Positions 8,259 through 16,883 are shown, counted from the stretch's first letter. The stretch: DNA of 64,000 nt from an uncultured Clostridia bacterium (GCA_944342025.1 CALVMD010000007.1:16142-80141); one strand, 5' to 3'. The notes: a model not told the origin generated them from the sequence alone. Numbers and translations: made by a program.

Positions 8259-9248
8259 ATGATCACGATCAAAGACGTGGCGAGCCGCGCGAACGTATCC
8301 CCCTCTACGGCTTCGAGGGCGCTCAGGCGCATCGGTTACATCAGCAAAGAAACGCACGACAGCGTTTTCAGAGCCGCATCGGAACTCGGCTATATTGCCA
8401 ATTCTACGGCGCAGCAACTGAAAAAAAACACCGTAAAAACGGTGGGATTTATCATTTCGGACAGCAACAACGAATATTATTTCAGCATCCTTACTGATAT
8501 TCAGAAAATGCTCAACGAAAACGGAATGAACCTGATCATTGCGTTCAGTTCTGAAAACCCCGTCGACGAAGAAACTTGTTTCCGTTCATTGATAGCGAGC
8601 CGCGTCTCCGCAATTTTTTTTACGCCGACCAACAAGCAAAACGCCGAGATCATCCGCATCGCGAAAAAGAACGGCATCAAAGTCGTACAGCTGTTCCGCG
8701 ATATTTACGAAGACATCGACACCATCATCAACGACGACGAATCGGGCTGCCGCCAAGCGGCCGAAGAGCTTTTGACGCTCGGATGCAAAAAACTTCTTCT
8801 GGTCGACGTCGAATACCGCTATCTGGAATCGGATAAAGTGCGCCCCGACCGGAGCACCGGGTTTTTACAGGCGGTAAACGGGCGGGACGTACAGTACCGC
8901 ATCCTGCGTTTTCCTCTCGTCGACTACGACACGGCCGTTTTAGCTTCGGAGATCGACGGATTTTCTCCCGACGGAATCATTACGGCGACGAACGTAGCGG
9001 GACTAGAAGTCCTCTCGCACATTATCCGGCGTCGGCTCACAAGCGTTCGTTTCATCACCTTCGACGACAACAGGTGGCTGCAATTTTTTTCCATCTCTGC
9101 AATACGCCAAAACACAGAGATCCTCACAAAAACGATCGAAGAGACGATCTGTACGGACACGGACGAGATCAGAAAAATCCGCATCCCGCAAGCGCTCGTC
9201 CTTCGGGACAGCTGTACGGTCGAATCGCTCAAAGACATACATATCTGA
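8259..9248 (+). CDS. LacI-family transcriptional regulator of the GH32 locus
   Basis: 329 residues. N-terminal LacI helix-turn-helix and hinge (ITIKDVASRANVSPSTASRAL, residues 2-22; hinge to about residue 60), then a periplasmic-binding-like sensor domain starting VGFIISDSNNEYYFSIL. Start ATG has a good ribosome site. It is divergent from the GH32/Opp operon and faces two TGCAAACG-type operators, so it most likely represses that operon until a sugar or sugar phosphate binds. The inducer is unknown. Full length for the family. Confidence 0.92.
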   Translation: MITIKDVASRANVSPSTASRALRRIGYISKETHDSVFRAASELGYIANSTAQQLKKNTVKTVGFIISDSNNEYYFSILTDIQKMLNENGMNLIIAFSSENPVDEETCFRSLIASRVSAIFFTPTNKQNAEIIRIAKKNGIKVVQLFRDIYEDIDTIINDDESGCRQAAEELLTLGCKKLLLVDVEYRYLESDKVRPDRSTGFLQAVNGRDVQYRILRFPLVDYDTAVLASEIDGFSPDGIITATNVAGLEVLSHIIRRRLTSVRFITFDDNRWLQFFSISAIRQNTEILTKTIEETICTDTDEIRKIRIPQALVLRDSCTVESLKDIHI

Positions 9249-9270
9249 ACAAATTTGCCGATCATATAAC

Positions 9271-9307
9271 AGGCGCGGCGCACGGGAAATTCCCGTGCGC
9301 CGCGCCT
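9271..9307. terminator. bidirectional hairpin terminator between lacI and iscU
   Basis: Perfect 18-bp inverted repeat around a single central base: AGGCGCGGCGCACGGGAA at 9271-9288 and its complement at 9290-9307, followed by TTATTT on the plus strand. It separates the convergent lacI-type gene and isc operon. Confidence 0.8.
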
Positions 9308-9322
9308 TTATTTAAACGAAAA

Positions 9323-9703
9323 TCAAATTTGTTTTGCCGCGTGCCTGTTTTGATAATCTTCGATCGCGGCTTTGATCGCCTGTTCGGCAAGCACCGAACA
9401 GTGAATCTTCTGCGGCGGAAGGCCGCCGAGCACATCGATCACCTTTTTATTCGTGACTTTGAGCGCCTCCTCTACCGTCATGCCCTTGATCATCTCCGTC
9501 GCCGTCGAAGAGGTGGCGATCGCCGCCGCGCAGCCGAACGTTTTGAACTTTGCGTCGGTTATAACGCCGTCTTTGACCTTGATGAATACCTGCATGATGT
9601 CGCCGCACGCTTCGCTGCCGATCATGCCCATGCCGTCGTAATCTTCCATCTCGCCCACATTTTTGGGATTCCGGAACGCTTCCATGACTTTTTCCGTATA
9701 CAT
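9323..9703 (-). CDS. iscU: iron-sulfur cluster assembly scaffold IscU/NifU-N
   Basis: 126-residue scaffold on which Fe-S clusters are built from sulfur supplied by IscS. All three cluster-binding cysteines are present: Cys33 in EACGD (with Asp35), Cys58 in KFKTFGCAAAIA, and Cys102 in KIHCSVLAEQAI. Full family length. It starts one base after the iscS stop, in an operon iscR-iscS-iscU without hscA/hscB or fdx, as is common in Clostridia. Cytoplasmic. Confidence 0.95.
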   Translation of the reverse strand: MYTEKVMEAFRNPKNVGEMEDYDGMGMIGSEACGDIMQVFIKVKDGVITDAKFKTFGCAAAIATSSTATEMIKGMTVEEALKVTNKKVIDVLGGLPPQKIHCSVLAEQAIKAAIEDYQNRHAAKQI

Positions 9704-9704
9704 A

Positions 9705-10901
9705 TCATTTCTCCTCGGGGAATACTTCGTTTTTCAAATCTTTGGGGAAAAGAGGCGACAGCGCCCGCAGTTTCAATACGATCTCTTTGAGCGCGTCGAC
9801 CGCATAGTCGACCTCTTCCGCCGTGTTGTGCCTGCCGAAAGAAAAGCGTACGCTGCCGTGCGCCAGCCCCTCGGGCAGACCCATCGCCAGAAGGACGTGC
9901 GAGGGCTCGAGCGAGCCGGACGAACACGCAGAGCCCGACGACACGGCGATGCCTTTTAAATCGAGGCTGAACAGCAGCGATTCCCCTTCGACATAGCGGA
10001 AGGAAAAATTCGCGTTGGCGGGCAGCCTGTTTTCGGGATGACCGTTGAGCTTTACGAACGGGATCTCGCGCTGCACCCTCCGTATGAACCGATCGCGGAG
10101 AGACGAGACGTACGCCGCATTTTCGTCCAGTTCCGAAACGGCAAGGCGCAGCGCCTCCGCAAGCCCGACGACGGCGGGAACGTTGGTCGTGCCGCCGCGC
10201 ATGCTGCGCTCCTGATGGCCGCCCGTGACGATTTTGTCTATTTTCAGCCCCGAGCGGATATACAATACGCCGACCCCTTTCGGCCCGTAAAATTTATGCG
10301 CGGAAAAGGAAAGCATGTCCGCGCCGAGCTCCTTCACGTCCAGCCTAAGAGCGCCCGCCGCCTGCACGGCATCCGTGAAAAGGAGAACGCCTTTTTTTTT
10401 GCACAGCGCGGCGATCTCTTTTACGGGTTGGAGCGTGCCTACCTCGTTGTTGGCGGTCATGACGCCGACAAACGTCGTATCGGGGCGGATCGCCCTTTCC
10501 AGTTTTTCCAGATCGACCGCGCCGTATTCGTCTACCTCGGCAAAGGTCACTTCGAATCCCCTTTTCATGAGTTCTTTCGCCGTTGTGATCATCGCGGGAT
10601 GCTCTACGGCGCTGACGATGAGGTGTTTGCCGCGATGCGCCATGGCGTACGCCGCGCCCCGGAGCGCCCAGTTGTCCGCCTCGGTGCCGCCGGACGTGAA
10701 ATAGATCTCGGAAGACTTCGCCCCGACGAGCCGGGCGACCGTGTCGCGCGCCTCGTCTACCGCGGAAACCGTCTGCCGCCCGAACCAATGCTGAGAATTG
10801 GGGTTGCCGAACTTTTCGGTAAAATACGGCAGCATTTTTTCCAGCACGCGGGGATCGACGGGAGTCGTCGCCGCGTGGTCAAAGTATATCTTTTTCTCCA
10901 T
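9705..10901 (-). CDS. iscS: cysteine desulfurase IscS/NifS
   Basis: 398-residue PLP enzyme that takes sulfur from L-cysteine as a protein persulfide, releasing alanine. Start ATG at 10901 has AAAGGAG upstream and gives the family N-terminus MEKKIYFDHAATTPVD; an open frame further upstream is low-complexity overlap with iscR. PLP-binding Lys203 is in SFSAHKFYGPKG; catalytic Cys326 is in the mobile loop SSGSACSSGSLEPSHVL. Sits 25 bases after iscR and directly before iscU, the scaffold it supplies. The C-terminus (about 380-398) is a variable tail. Confidence 0.95.
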   Translation of the reverse strand: MEKKIYFDHAATTPVDPRVLEKMLPYFTEKFGNPNSQHWFGRQTVSAVDEARDTVARLVGAKSSEIYFTSGGTEADNWALRGAAYAMAHRGKHLIVSAVEHPAMITTAKELMKRGFEVTFAEVDEYGAVDLEKLERAIRPDTTFVGVMTANNEVGTLQPVKEIAALCKKKGVLLFTDAVQAAGALRLDVKELGADMLSFSAHKFYGPKGVGVLYIRSGLKIDKIVTGGHQERSMRGGTTNVPAVVGLAEALRLAVSELDENAAYVSSLRDRFIRRVQREIPFVKLNGHPENRLPANANFSFRYVEGESLLFSLDLKGIAVSSGSACSSGSLEPSHVLLAMGLPEGLAHGSVRFSFGRHNTAEEVDYAVDALKEIVLKLRALSPLFPKDLKNEVFPEEK

Positions 10902-10926
10902 ACATGCTCCTTTCAGAGTCCTTTTT

Positions 10927-11409
10927 TCAGACGGCCTCGGCGCCGCAGCCGCACCCGCAGCCGGAGCCGCAGTGCTCCCTGCTCTTGTCGCCCGCGCCGC
11001 ACTTGCAGACGCGCACCTCCGCATGATCGTCCAGGACCGATTGCAGGGTCATCGAATCGAGCACCTCGTTGATGCCCGCGTACAGTTTGCGCCAGACCTC
11101 TCCGGAGGCGCATTTTTCGCAGGTCGACGCGATGCAGTCGGCGATCTCCATATTGTCTTCCAGCGCGCGCGCCACGTCGCCGATGGTGATCTCGGAAGGC
11201 GCACGGCGCAGTTTATAGCCGCCCGTGACCCCCCTTTCCGCCGTGACGACGCCCGCGCCCGAGAGCATGCGCATGATCTTTTCGATATATTTGCCCGAGA
11301 CCGCGATCTCCTTTTCCAATTGCGACGCGCTCACGCACCGGTCGGGATAATTTTGCGCCAGAATAAAACAGGCTTTCAGCCCGTACTGCGATTTCGATGA
11401 AAGACGCAC
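10927..11409 (-). CDS. iscR: Rrf2-family regulator, IscR-like, with Cys-rich tail
   Basis: 160 residues; GTG start preceded by AAAGGAGG. The Rrf2 winged helix (MRLSSKSQYGLKACFILAQ onward) is followed by the cluster-ligand region with Cys92, Cys97 and Cys100 (DCIASTCEKC), comparable to the IscR [2Fe-2S] site. It heads the iscS-iscU operon and should sense Fe-S status and control its own promoter. Unusual: a short C-terminal extension holds six more cysteines (Cys135, 137, 147, 151, 153, 155), ending CGSGCGCGCG. This could bind metal or a second cluster; that is an inference. Confidence 0.9.
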   Translation of the reverse strand: MRLSSKSQYGLKACFILAQNYPDRCVSASQLEKEIAVSGKYIEKIMRMLSGAGVVTAERGVTGGYKLRRAPSEITIGDVARALEDNMEIADCIASTCEKCASGEVWRKLYAGINEVLDSMTLQSVLDDHAEVRVCKCGAGDKSREHCGSGCGCGCGAEAV

Positions 11410-11449
11410 GGTTTGCCTCCTTTTAATTGCAACTCATTTGGTAGTATTT

Positions 11450-11478
11450 ATTATAGCGAAAAAAAACATGCCCGTCAA
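11450..11478 (-). promoter_or_regulatory. isc operon promoter
   Basis: TTGACG (11473-11478), 17-bp spacer, TATAAT (11450-11455) reading into iscR. The spacer is mostly the T8 run of the preceding terminator, so promoter and terminator share DNA. The AT-rich stretch at 11425-11450 between the -10 box and the GTG start is the likely place for an Rrf2-type operator. Confidence 0.8.
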
Positions 11479-11492
11479 TCGTTTCGGGCATG
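11459..11492 (-). terminator. intrinsic terminator of queH, overlapping the isc promoter
   Basis: On the minus strand CATGCCCG, a 10-base loop, CGGGCATG, then eight T residues. It lies 40 bases past the queH stop. The -35 hexamer of the isc promoter is built from the end of the loop and the start of the second arm. Confidence 0.85.
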
Positions 11493-11532
11493 CCTTTTCA
11501 ATTTTTTGCAAAACCGAGATCAAGCCGCCTTT

Positions 11533-12141
11533 TCAGCCGTCGTTTTTCTTCGTCCAGTCGGAAAATACGCACCCGCAATAATTCTGGCGGTACAGCTTAT
11601 GCGCTTCGGCGAGCCGAACCGAACGCAGATAGCCGTTTTCCTTTTTAAAATCGTTGTACAGCCACTTCACGCCGTACTTTCCCTGCATTTCTTCGCCCAG
11701 CCGATTGAGCCACGCGGCGTTTTTGTGCGGACTGACGGACAGCGTTGAGCAGAACCACGCAAAGCCGTATTCCTTTGCGGTGCGGGCGGTGCGTTCTAGG
11801 CGCAGGCGGTAACACTCATAACACCTTGCGCCCCCTTCGCGCGCCTCCTCGAACCCCTTTGCGGCGTCAAAAAACTCTTCGGGCGCGTAATCGCAGTCGA
11901 GAAAGTCCGCCCAGCCCGTCTCACGCAAAAGGCGCAGCTGTTCGCCCTTGCGCTTTTCGTATTCCGCGGGATCGGTGATGTTGGGATTATAATAGAAGAC
12001 GGTGACGGCAAATTTCTCTTTGAGCGCCTCTAAACAGCGGGTCGAACACGGCCCGCAGCAGCTGTGCAGGAGAAGTTTTTCGCCGTCGGCGGCGCCCGCC
12101 GCCTGTTCCTTCATCATCTTGTTGTAATCGGGCTTATTCAT
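11533..12141 (-). CDS. queH: epoxyqueuosine reductase QueH
   Basis: 202 residues of the QueH (former DUF208) family, which reduces epoxyqueuosine to queuosine in tRNA, replacing cobalamin-dependent QueG. The ligand cysteines for its metal centres are visible: CCGPC at residues 28-32, ARCYECYRLRL (Cys107, Cys110) and NYCGCVF (Cys189, Cys191). The family phrase LLLHSCCGPCS is intact. Single gene with its own terminator. Cytoplasmic. Confidence 0.9.
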   Translation of the reverse strand: MNKPDYNKMMKEQAAGAADGEKLLLHSCCGPCSTRCLEALKEKFAVTVFYYNPNITDPAEYEKRKGEQLRLLRETGWADFLDCDYAPEEFFDAAKGFEEAREGGARCYECYRLRLERTARTAKEYGFAWFCSTLSVSPHKNAAWLNRLGEEMQGKYGVKWLYNDFKKENGYLRSVRLAEAHKLYRQNYCGCVFSDWTKKNDG

Positions 12142-12228
12142 GCCGCCATTGTAACATACCGCACCGAAAAACGCAAGCGGCGGGATCGGGCAAAACGGCG
12201 AGGCGGATGAAATTGTATCGGCGGTTTC

Positions 12229-13812
12229 CTATTTACCGCTGTCGCCGTAGTTGGAAAGCACGCGCGCGGACGGATCGTTCACGTTGCAGCCCTCCCATTT
12301 TTTGTTGGGCATCCAAAACCCTTTGATCATCTTCGCCTGACCCGGGTAATGCTTTTCGAAAAGTTCGCGGTATAAAAGGCTCTCCTTCGTGAACGGCTTT
12401 GCGTGGTAGGCATACTTTTTGGCGGTCTCCTTCCAGTCGTCGCCGTACTTTTCTTCGGCGTATTCCTTGATGTCGTCCACCATCGAATGCCCCACCGCGT
12501 CGGAAAAGGCCGCCTTTTCGCGCCAGAGGATATTTTCGGGCAGATAGTCCCCTTCGAACGCCTTGCGCAGAAGATACTTGCCCTTGCCGTAAGTGTTCCG
12601 TTTGAGCGCGGGATCGACGCTCATGACATATCTGACGAAATCGAGGTCGCCGAACGGCACGCGCGCCTCCATCGAATGGACCGAAATGCAGCGGTCGGCG
12701 CGCAGGACGTCGTACATGTGCAGCTCGCGCACGCGCTTTTGTGCCTCTTTTTGAAACGCTTCGGCGTCGGGCGCGAAGTCGGTATATTTATAGCCGAAAA
12801 GTTCGTCCGAGATCTCGCCCGTGAGGAGGACGCGCACGTCGGAGATCTCGTGGATCTTTTTGCAGATGAGATACATCCCCATCGACGCGCGCACCGTCGT
12901 GATGTCGAACGTGCCGAGCGCCGCAACGACCGTTTCGAGCGCGGAAAGCACTTCCTCGCGGGTGATAATGATCTCGCTGTGCACGCTGCCGAGGTAATCC
13001 GCCGCTTCTTTTGCATATTTGAGGTCGATCGCGTCTTTATCCATGCCGACGGCAAACGTCTTGATGGGGCGGCGCAGGATTTTCGTGCCGATGGCGCAAA
13101 CGAGAGAGCTGTCCAGCCCGCCCGAAAGGAGAAATCCGACGGGTGCGTCCGCGTCAAGGCGCTTTCTGACCCCCTCGGTCAGTTTTACGTTGATGTTGCG
13201 GCATACCGTGTCGACAGGGTCGCGGCGGATCTCCTTCACTTCGGCAATGTCGCAAAATTTATAAAACCGCCCTTTATAATAATAGTGTCCCGGAGGGAAG
13301 GGCACGATCTCCCCTTCCGTCCAGCCGATCAAATTTTTCGGCTCGCTCGCAAAGACGATCGCGCCGTTTTCGAGATAGGCATAGTACAGCGGACGGATGC
13401 CGATCGGATCGCGCGCGGCGATATATTCGTGCGTCTGCCCGTCGTAGAGGACGAGCGCAAACTCGCCATCGAGCATGGAAAACATCTTCAGCCCGTATTC
13501 ACGGTACAGGGGCAGAAGGATCTCGCAGTCGCTGTCCGACAGAAAGGTATAACCGATCGATTCGAGCTGTTTTTTCATGGGGCGGAACCCGTAGATCTCG
13601 CCGTTGCACACGAGCTTGTCTTTGCCCATCGAAAAGGGCTGCATGCCCAGTGCGTTCAGCCCCATGATCGCGAGGCGATGAAAGGCCATATAGCCCGTAG
13701 GCGTGCGCTCGATGCGGCTCATGTCAGGCCCGCGCGAAACGGTGCGGTAAAATCCTTCCGTCATCTTTTTGTAATCGACCTCTTTGGTCGTGCAGCAGAA
13801 AATGGAACACAT
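12229..13812 (-). CDS. asnB: asparagine synthase, glutamine-hydrolysing
   Basis: 527 residues. Class II glutamine amidotransferase domain with the catalytic Cys2 (MCSIFCC), then an ATP-pyrophosphatase synthetase domain with LLSGGLDSSLVCAIG near residues 230-244. Makes asparagine from aspartate, glutamine and ATP. The clostridial short type, with the C-terminus PSARVLSNYGDSGK. The leader contains a T-box, so expression is controlled by uncharged tRNA, most plausibly tRNA-Asn. Cytoplasmic, monocistronic here. Confidence 0.93.
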   Translation of the reverse strand: MCSIFCCTTKEVDYKKMTEGFYRTVSRGPDMSRIERTPTGYMAFHRLAIMGLNALGMQPFSMGKDKLVCNGEIYGFRPMKKQLESIGYTFLSDSDCEILLPLYREYGLKMFSMLDGEFALVLYDGQTHEYIAARDPIGIRPLYYAYLENGAIVFASEPKNLIGWTEGEIVPFPPGHYYYKGRFYKFCDIAEVKEIRRDPVDTVCRNINVKLTEGVRKRLDADAPVGFLLSGGLDSSLVCAIGTKILRRPIKTFAVGMDKDAIDLKYAKEAADYLGSVHSEIIITREEVLSALETVVAALGTFDITTVRASMGMYLICKKIHEISDVRVLLTGEISDELFGYKYTDFAPDAEAFQKEAQKRVRELHMYDVLRADRCISVHSMEARVPFGDLDFVRYVMSVDPALKRNTYGKGKYLLRKAFEGDYLPENILWREKAAFSDAVGHSMVDDIKEYAEEKYGDDWKETAKKYAYHAKPFTKESLLYRELFEKHYPGQAKMIKGFWMPNKKWEGCNVNDPSARVLSNYGDSGK

Positions 13813-13835
13813 AACGTTTCTCCCGTCCCCGCGGC

Positions 13836-14122
13836 GCGGGGAAATAAAAAAGACAGCCCCACACCCTGAAATTTCAGGGCGATGGGCTGTCGGTCTCTCG
13901 CGGTGCCACCTGAATTGTCCCCTTGCGGGTCTCCGCCTTCCGTCAAAGGCTTTGGCTGTAACGGGCCGCCCGTCGGGGACTAATGACTTGCAAAAGCGTT
14001 CGCCCCTGCCGCTCGCGGGTGTTTTTCACGAAGGTCTCCCTGCCGCGCTTTCAGCAAAATGCGCCGCTCTCTTTGAAGGAGGCTCCCCCGGTACTTTTCC
14101 CGGTCGCCGCGTTTATTTTCGC
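13836..14122 (-). promoter_or_regulatory. T-box riboswitch leader of asnB
   Basis: The minus strand carries the conserved T-box bulge AGGTGGCACCGCG (13899-13911), which pairs with the tRNA acceptor end, followed by the antiterminator/terminator region. The leader is about 290 nt from the promoter, the normal size. The downstream gene implies Asn; a GAAC (AAC specifier candidate) occurs at about 13998-14001, but I could not fold stem I to prove it is the specifier. Confidence 0.9.
13845..13891 (-). terminator. T-box terminator hairpin
   Basis: GACAGCCC (minus strand, 13884-13891) pairs with GGGCTGTC (13852-13859), enclosing a second inner pairing CCCTGAAATTTCAGGG, and is followed by TTTTTT. 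It is the regulated terminator of the asnB T-box. Confidence 0.85.
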
Positions 14123-14127
14123 AAATG

Positions 14128-14157
14128 ATTGTATCATAAACCCGGCGCGGCTGTCAA
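14128..14157 (-). promoter_or_regulatory. asnB promoter
   Basis: TTGACA (14152-14157), 18-bp spacer, TACAAT (14128-14133); transcription would begin near 14121 and produce the T-box leader. Confidence 0.75.
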
Positions 14158-14226
14158 TCTTTTTCCGCCGCCGAGCGGTATCGCGATTTTGAAAGGATGC
14201 TATCAACAAAACAAATACTTTTTTGT

Positions 14227-14918
14227 TCATTTCTCCGCATGCCGTCCGTTTTCTTCCGCCGATCCTTTCGTTTCGGAAACATTTCCGCTTTCTTCCGCGC
14301 TGCCGCCGAGCGTTTCAGCGGCGCCGCGCGCAGGATCGCCCGCAGAAGCCTCTGAAACCGTTTCCGCCGCAAAAGGCGCATCCATTTTCCGAAGGAACCT
14401 GCGGAACTGAAAGAAAAACAGGATGGCTGTAAACATCACCGCGACCGTATCCGCGATCGGCTCCGCCATAAAGACGGCCGTCGCCTGATCCGCCGTATAT
14501 AAGAGAGGCATGATATAAATGAGCGGCAACAGAAGCACAAACTTACGCACCACCGCCACGATCACGGAAGCCGCCGCGTTGCCCATCGAAGTGAATGTCA
14601 TTTGGCAGGCGATCTGAATGCCGAACAAAACCAAAACCCCCAGATAAATGCGCAGCGCGGGGATCGTATAGCGCACGAACTCTTCGTTCGTGTTAAACAT
14701 CATGACAAATGCCTGCGGAACGGCCATAACGAGCGCCCAGAGCGTTACCGAATAACAAAGGCTGGAAATCAAGAGAAGTTTGAACGCTTTCTTTACGCGA
14801 GCCGAATTTCTCGCACCGTAATTATAACTGATGATCGGCTGTGCGCCCTGCCTAAATAGTCCTTCCCTTCCCGTTTTTCGGTTGCCGCATTCTGCGGCTG
14901 TGTCTCCGCTTCGCTCAT
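14227..14918 (-). pseudogene. MATE-family efflux pump, internally deleted
   Basis: Remnant of a multidrug/toxin extrusion transporter. An ATG at 14918 opens a plausible hydrophilic MATE N-terminus (MSEAETQPQ..., ending GKDYLG, 23 codons). The sequence then jumps, in a different frame, to QGAQPIISYNYGARN near 14835, the conserved motif before the C-terminal helices, and continues for four or five helices to a long Glu/Ala/Gly-rich tail. About 250 residues in between are missing, with the junction near 14850. The second part still has an open frame from a TTG at 14772 but cannot make a working pump. A chimeric assembly would look the same. Confidence 0.75.
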
Positions 14919-15072
14919 TTTTATTCCCCGACGCTATCCATGGTCCTTTTTGCAGCTATTATACGCAGCTTTATGTAGATACCATGAAATTCTTATGAGC
15001 GCTCTTCAAAACTATGGTGACGCCGATCTGCGTCCCGACTTTATTTTCCCGCTGTGCCGCAGAGTCTCGACC

Positions 15073-16329
15073 TTATCGGTTAAAATCCCTGACAGCCTCG
15101 ACCATTGCCATGATGTTTTCGATCGGCGTTTTCGCCACGATGTTGTGGATGGAACCGAAAACGTACCCGCCGCCCTTGCCGAATATGCGCAGACGCTCCT
15201 GCACCTGCGCGTAGACTTCTTCCGGCGTGCCGTAAGGCAGCGTTTTCTGCGTGTCGACGCCGCCGCCCCAAAACACGATCTGCCCGCCGAAACGGTCTTT
15301 CAGCCGCTGCGCGTCCATGTTCGCCGCCGAAACCTGCACGGGATTCACGATATCGACTCCCATCTCGATCAGATCTGGCAGAATGTTGTAAATGCTGCCG
15401 CAGGTATGGAAAAAGGTCTTCCAGTTCGTATTTTTATGCACCCAGTCGTTGATGCGGCGGTAAAAAGGTTTGTAAAGATCGCGGAATACGTCGGGAGAGA
15501 CAAACTCCCCTTTCTGCGTGCCGAAGTCTGTACCGCTGATCCAGACGATCTGGATCCTGTCCCCCACCGCCTGGCGGTATATTTCGAGATTTTTCAGCAT
15601 GACCTGCGTCTGCATCTCGAAAACCGTTTTGATATAATCGGGATAGAGGATGTGCGCCATCAGCCAGTCGTCCATCCGCCGGATGCCCTTCGGATGCTTT
15701 TCCGAAATGCCGGGAAGGATCGCCGCGTCGCCCAGCCCTCCTCCGCCGAGATTGCCGATTATGGCGTAATCCGTCTCTTCGAACAGTTTTTTCGACTGCG
15801 CCTCGTAATATTTCGCGCTCTCGTCGCTCATCACCGAAAAGGCCTCTTTCCAGTCTTCTTCCGGCGTGAGGGCGTCTTCGTCGAAATCGCCGTTGCGCAC
15901 GATGCCGTCGAAAAAGTAACTGTCTTTGGGCATTTTTGCGCACGGCGGCAGAGCCGTGTCACCCTGCGCATAGGTATAATAATCGCCGTCGCGCACGTCA
16001 AAGCGGAAAGTTTCGGAAACGGTGCAGGGCGTTCCGTCCGTCATGGAAAAGGGCTGCGCGCCGCAGATCTTATTGCCGAACATGTCGTGCGTTCCGTTTA
16101 ATCCGATCACGTCGCTCCCGAAATAATCGCGGAGCTGTTCGTCCACTTCGCCGAGCAGCTGATAGATCTCCGCGATCCTGACAGGCTCTTCTGTCAGCCC
16201 GAGTTTTTTGCGAAGCTGATAGATCACGCTCGCGCTCAGCCCCGTCTGCCCCGTGGCGCCGATGTCGACGGGGATCTTATCCGGCTGCCGATGCGAAATC
16301 GCGGCGGCCACTCTCTCTCTTTTCGTCAT
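15073..16329 (-). CDS. URO-D/MtaA-superfamily protein (HxC type)
   Basis: 418 residues of the uroporphyrinogen decarboxylase superfamily, TIM-barrel enzymes that include haem-pathway UroD and the zinc methyltransferases MtaA/CmuA. It lacks a tetrapyrrole gene context. Residues 308-310 are His-Thr-Cys in FFHTCGSIYNILPDL, the H-x-C of the zinc methyltransferase branch; the family phrase WGGGVDTQ.TLPYGTPEEV (about 354-371) is present. It is coupled by ATGA overlap to an unknown protein and a GH5-like hydrolase, so it probably acts on a compound released from a glycan. Reaction unknown; O-demethylation is one hypothesis. No corrinoid protein gene is in view. Confidence 0.8.
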   Translation of the reverse strand: MTKRERVAAAISHRQPDKIPVDIGATGQTGLSASVIYQLRKKLGLTEEPVRIAEIYQLLGEVDEQLRDYFGSDVIGLNGTHDMFGNKICGAQPFSMTDGTPCTVSETFRFDVRDGDYYTYAQGDTALPPCAKMPKDSYFFDGIVRNGDFDEDALTPEEDWKEAFSVMSDESAKYYEAQSKKLFEETDYAIIGNLGGGGLGDAAILPGISEKHPKGIRRMDDWLMAHILYPDYIKTVFEMQTQVMLKNLEIYRQAVGDRIQIVWISGTDFGTQKGEFVSPDVFRDLYKPFYRRINDWVHKNTNWKTFFHTCGSIYNILPDLIEMGVDIVNPVQVSAANMDAQRLKDRFGGQIVFWGGGVDTQKTLPYGTPEEVYAQVQERLRIFGKGGGYVFGSIHNIVAKTPIENIMAMVEAVRDFNR

Positions 16330-16883
16330 TGCACCTCTCCCAAAATCTGCAAATCGTATTTCTGATACAGATCGATCTTATCCAGCCGCAGGCCCTCGCT
16401 TTCCGTGACGTAAAAGGTCGCAGGCCTGCCGCGGCCGTAAGCGCATTCGCCGTGCGGTACGCCCGCTTTCATTACAAAAAAACTCACCTGCGGATCGTTG
16501 AACACGACATCGAGCAAAACAAAATCTTCCGAACGCAAAGTTCCCTTTTGCAGCCCTTCCAAAAGTTCTTCCCTCGGCAGCAGGCAAACGAGCAAATACA
16601 TAGGCCGCTCGTTTCTTCCTCCGAGCAGTATAAACTCCTCGTTGACCTGATGGGTGGCGAAAGAAGAAAATTTCTCGTTGTCGATCTCGACGGCCGCCAG
16701 CATGTGCCCGCCCTCTTGGGCGGGCGCCGCATAGATCTTTTCGCCCCGCCCTTCGCCCGAAGCCACGCCCGCGCGGTGCTCTTCCCGCGAGGGGAGAAGG
16801 CGTATGACCGCGCCGCGCCTCTCTAATTTTTCCATGACCTCGGGCGTCATCTTTTCGGGACGCAATTTCAATAAACTCTTCAT
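16326..16883 (-). CDS. unknown protein coupled to URO-D and GH5-like genes
   Basis: 185 residues from the ATG at 16883, which overlaps the upstream stop (ATGA); its own stop overlaps the URO-D start the same way. Soluble, no signal peptide or membrane segment. The sequence is rich in beta-strand-like alternation in the middle (MLAAVEIDNEKFSSFATHQ, MYLLVCLLPREELLEGL), with a run VSFFVMKAGVPHGECAYG near residues 145-162 reminiscent of small cupin-like or ureidoglycolate-lyase-like folds, but I do not recognise a family. Tight coupling on both sides implies a stoichiometric or pathway link with the neighbours. Confidence 0.75.
   Translation of the reverse strand: MKSLLKLRPEKMTPEVMEKLERRGAVIRLLPSREEHRAGVASGEGRGEKIYAAPAQEGGHMLAAVEIDNEKFSSFATHQVNEEFILLGGRNERPMYLLVCLLPREELLEGLQKGTLRSEDFVLLDVVFNDPQVSFFVMKAGVPHGECAYGRGRPATFYVTESEGLRLDKIDLYQKYDLQILGEVQ

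Noticed and set aside
10902-11024. An N-terminal extension of IscS from an upstream in-frame start.
   Set aside because: It overlaps iscR, is low-complexity Ala/Arg, and the ATG at 10901 has a ribosome site and the family N-terminus.
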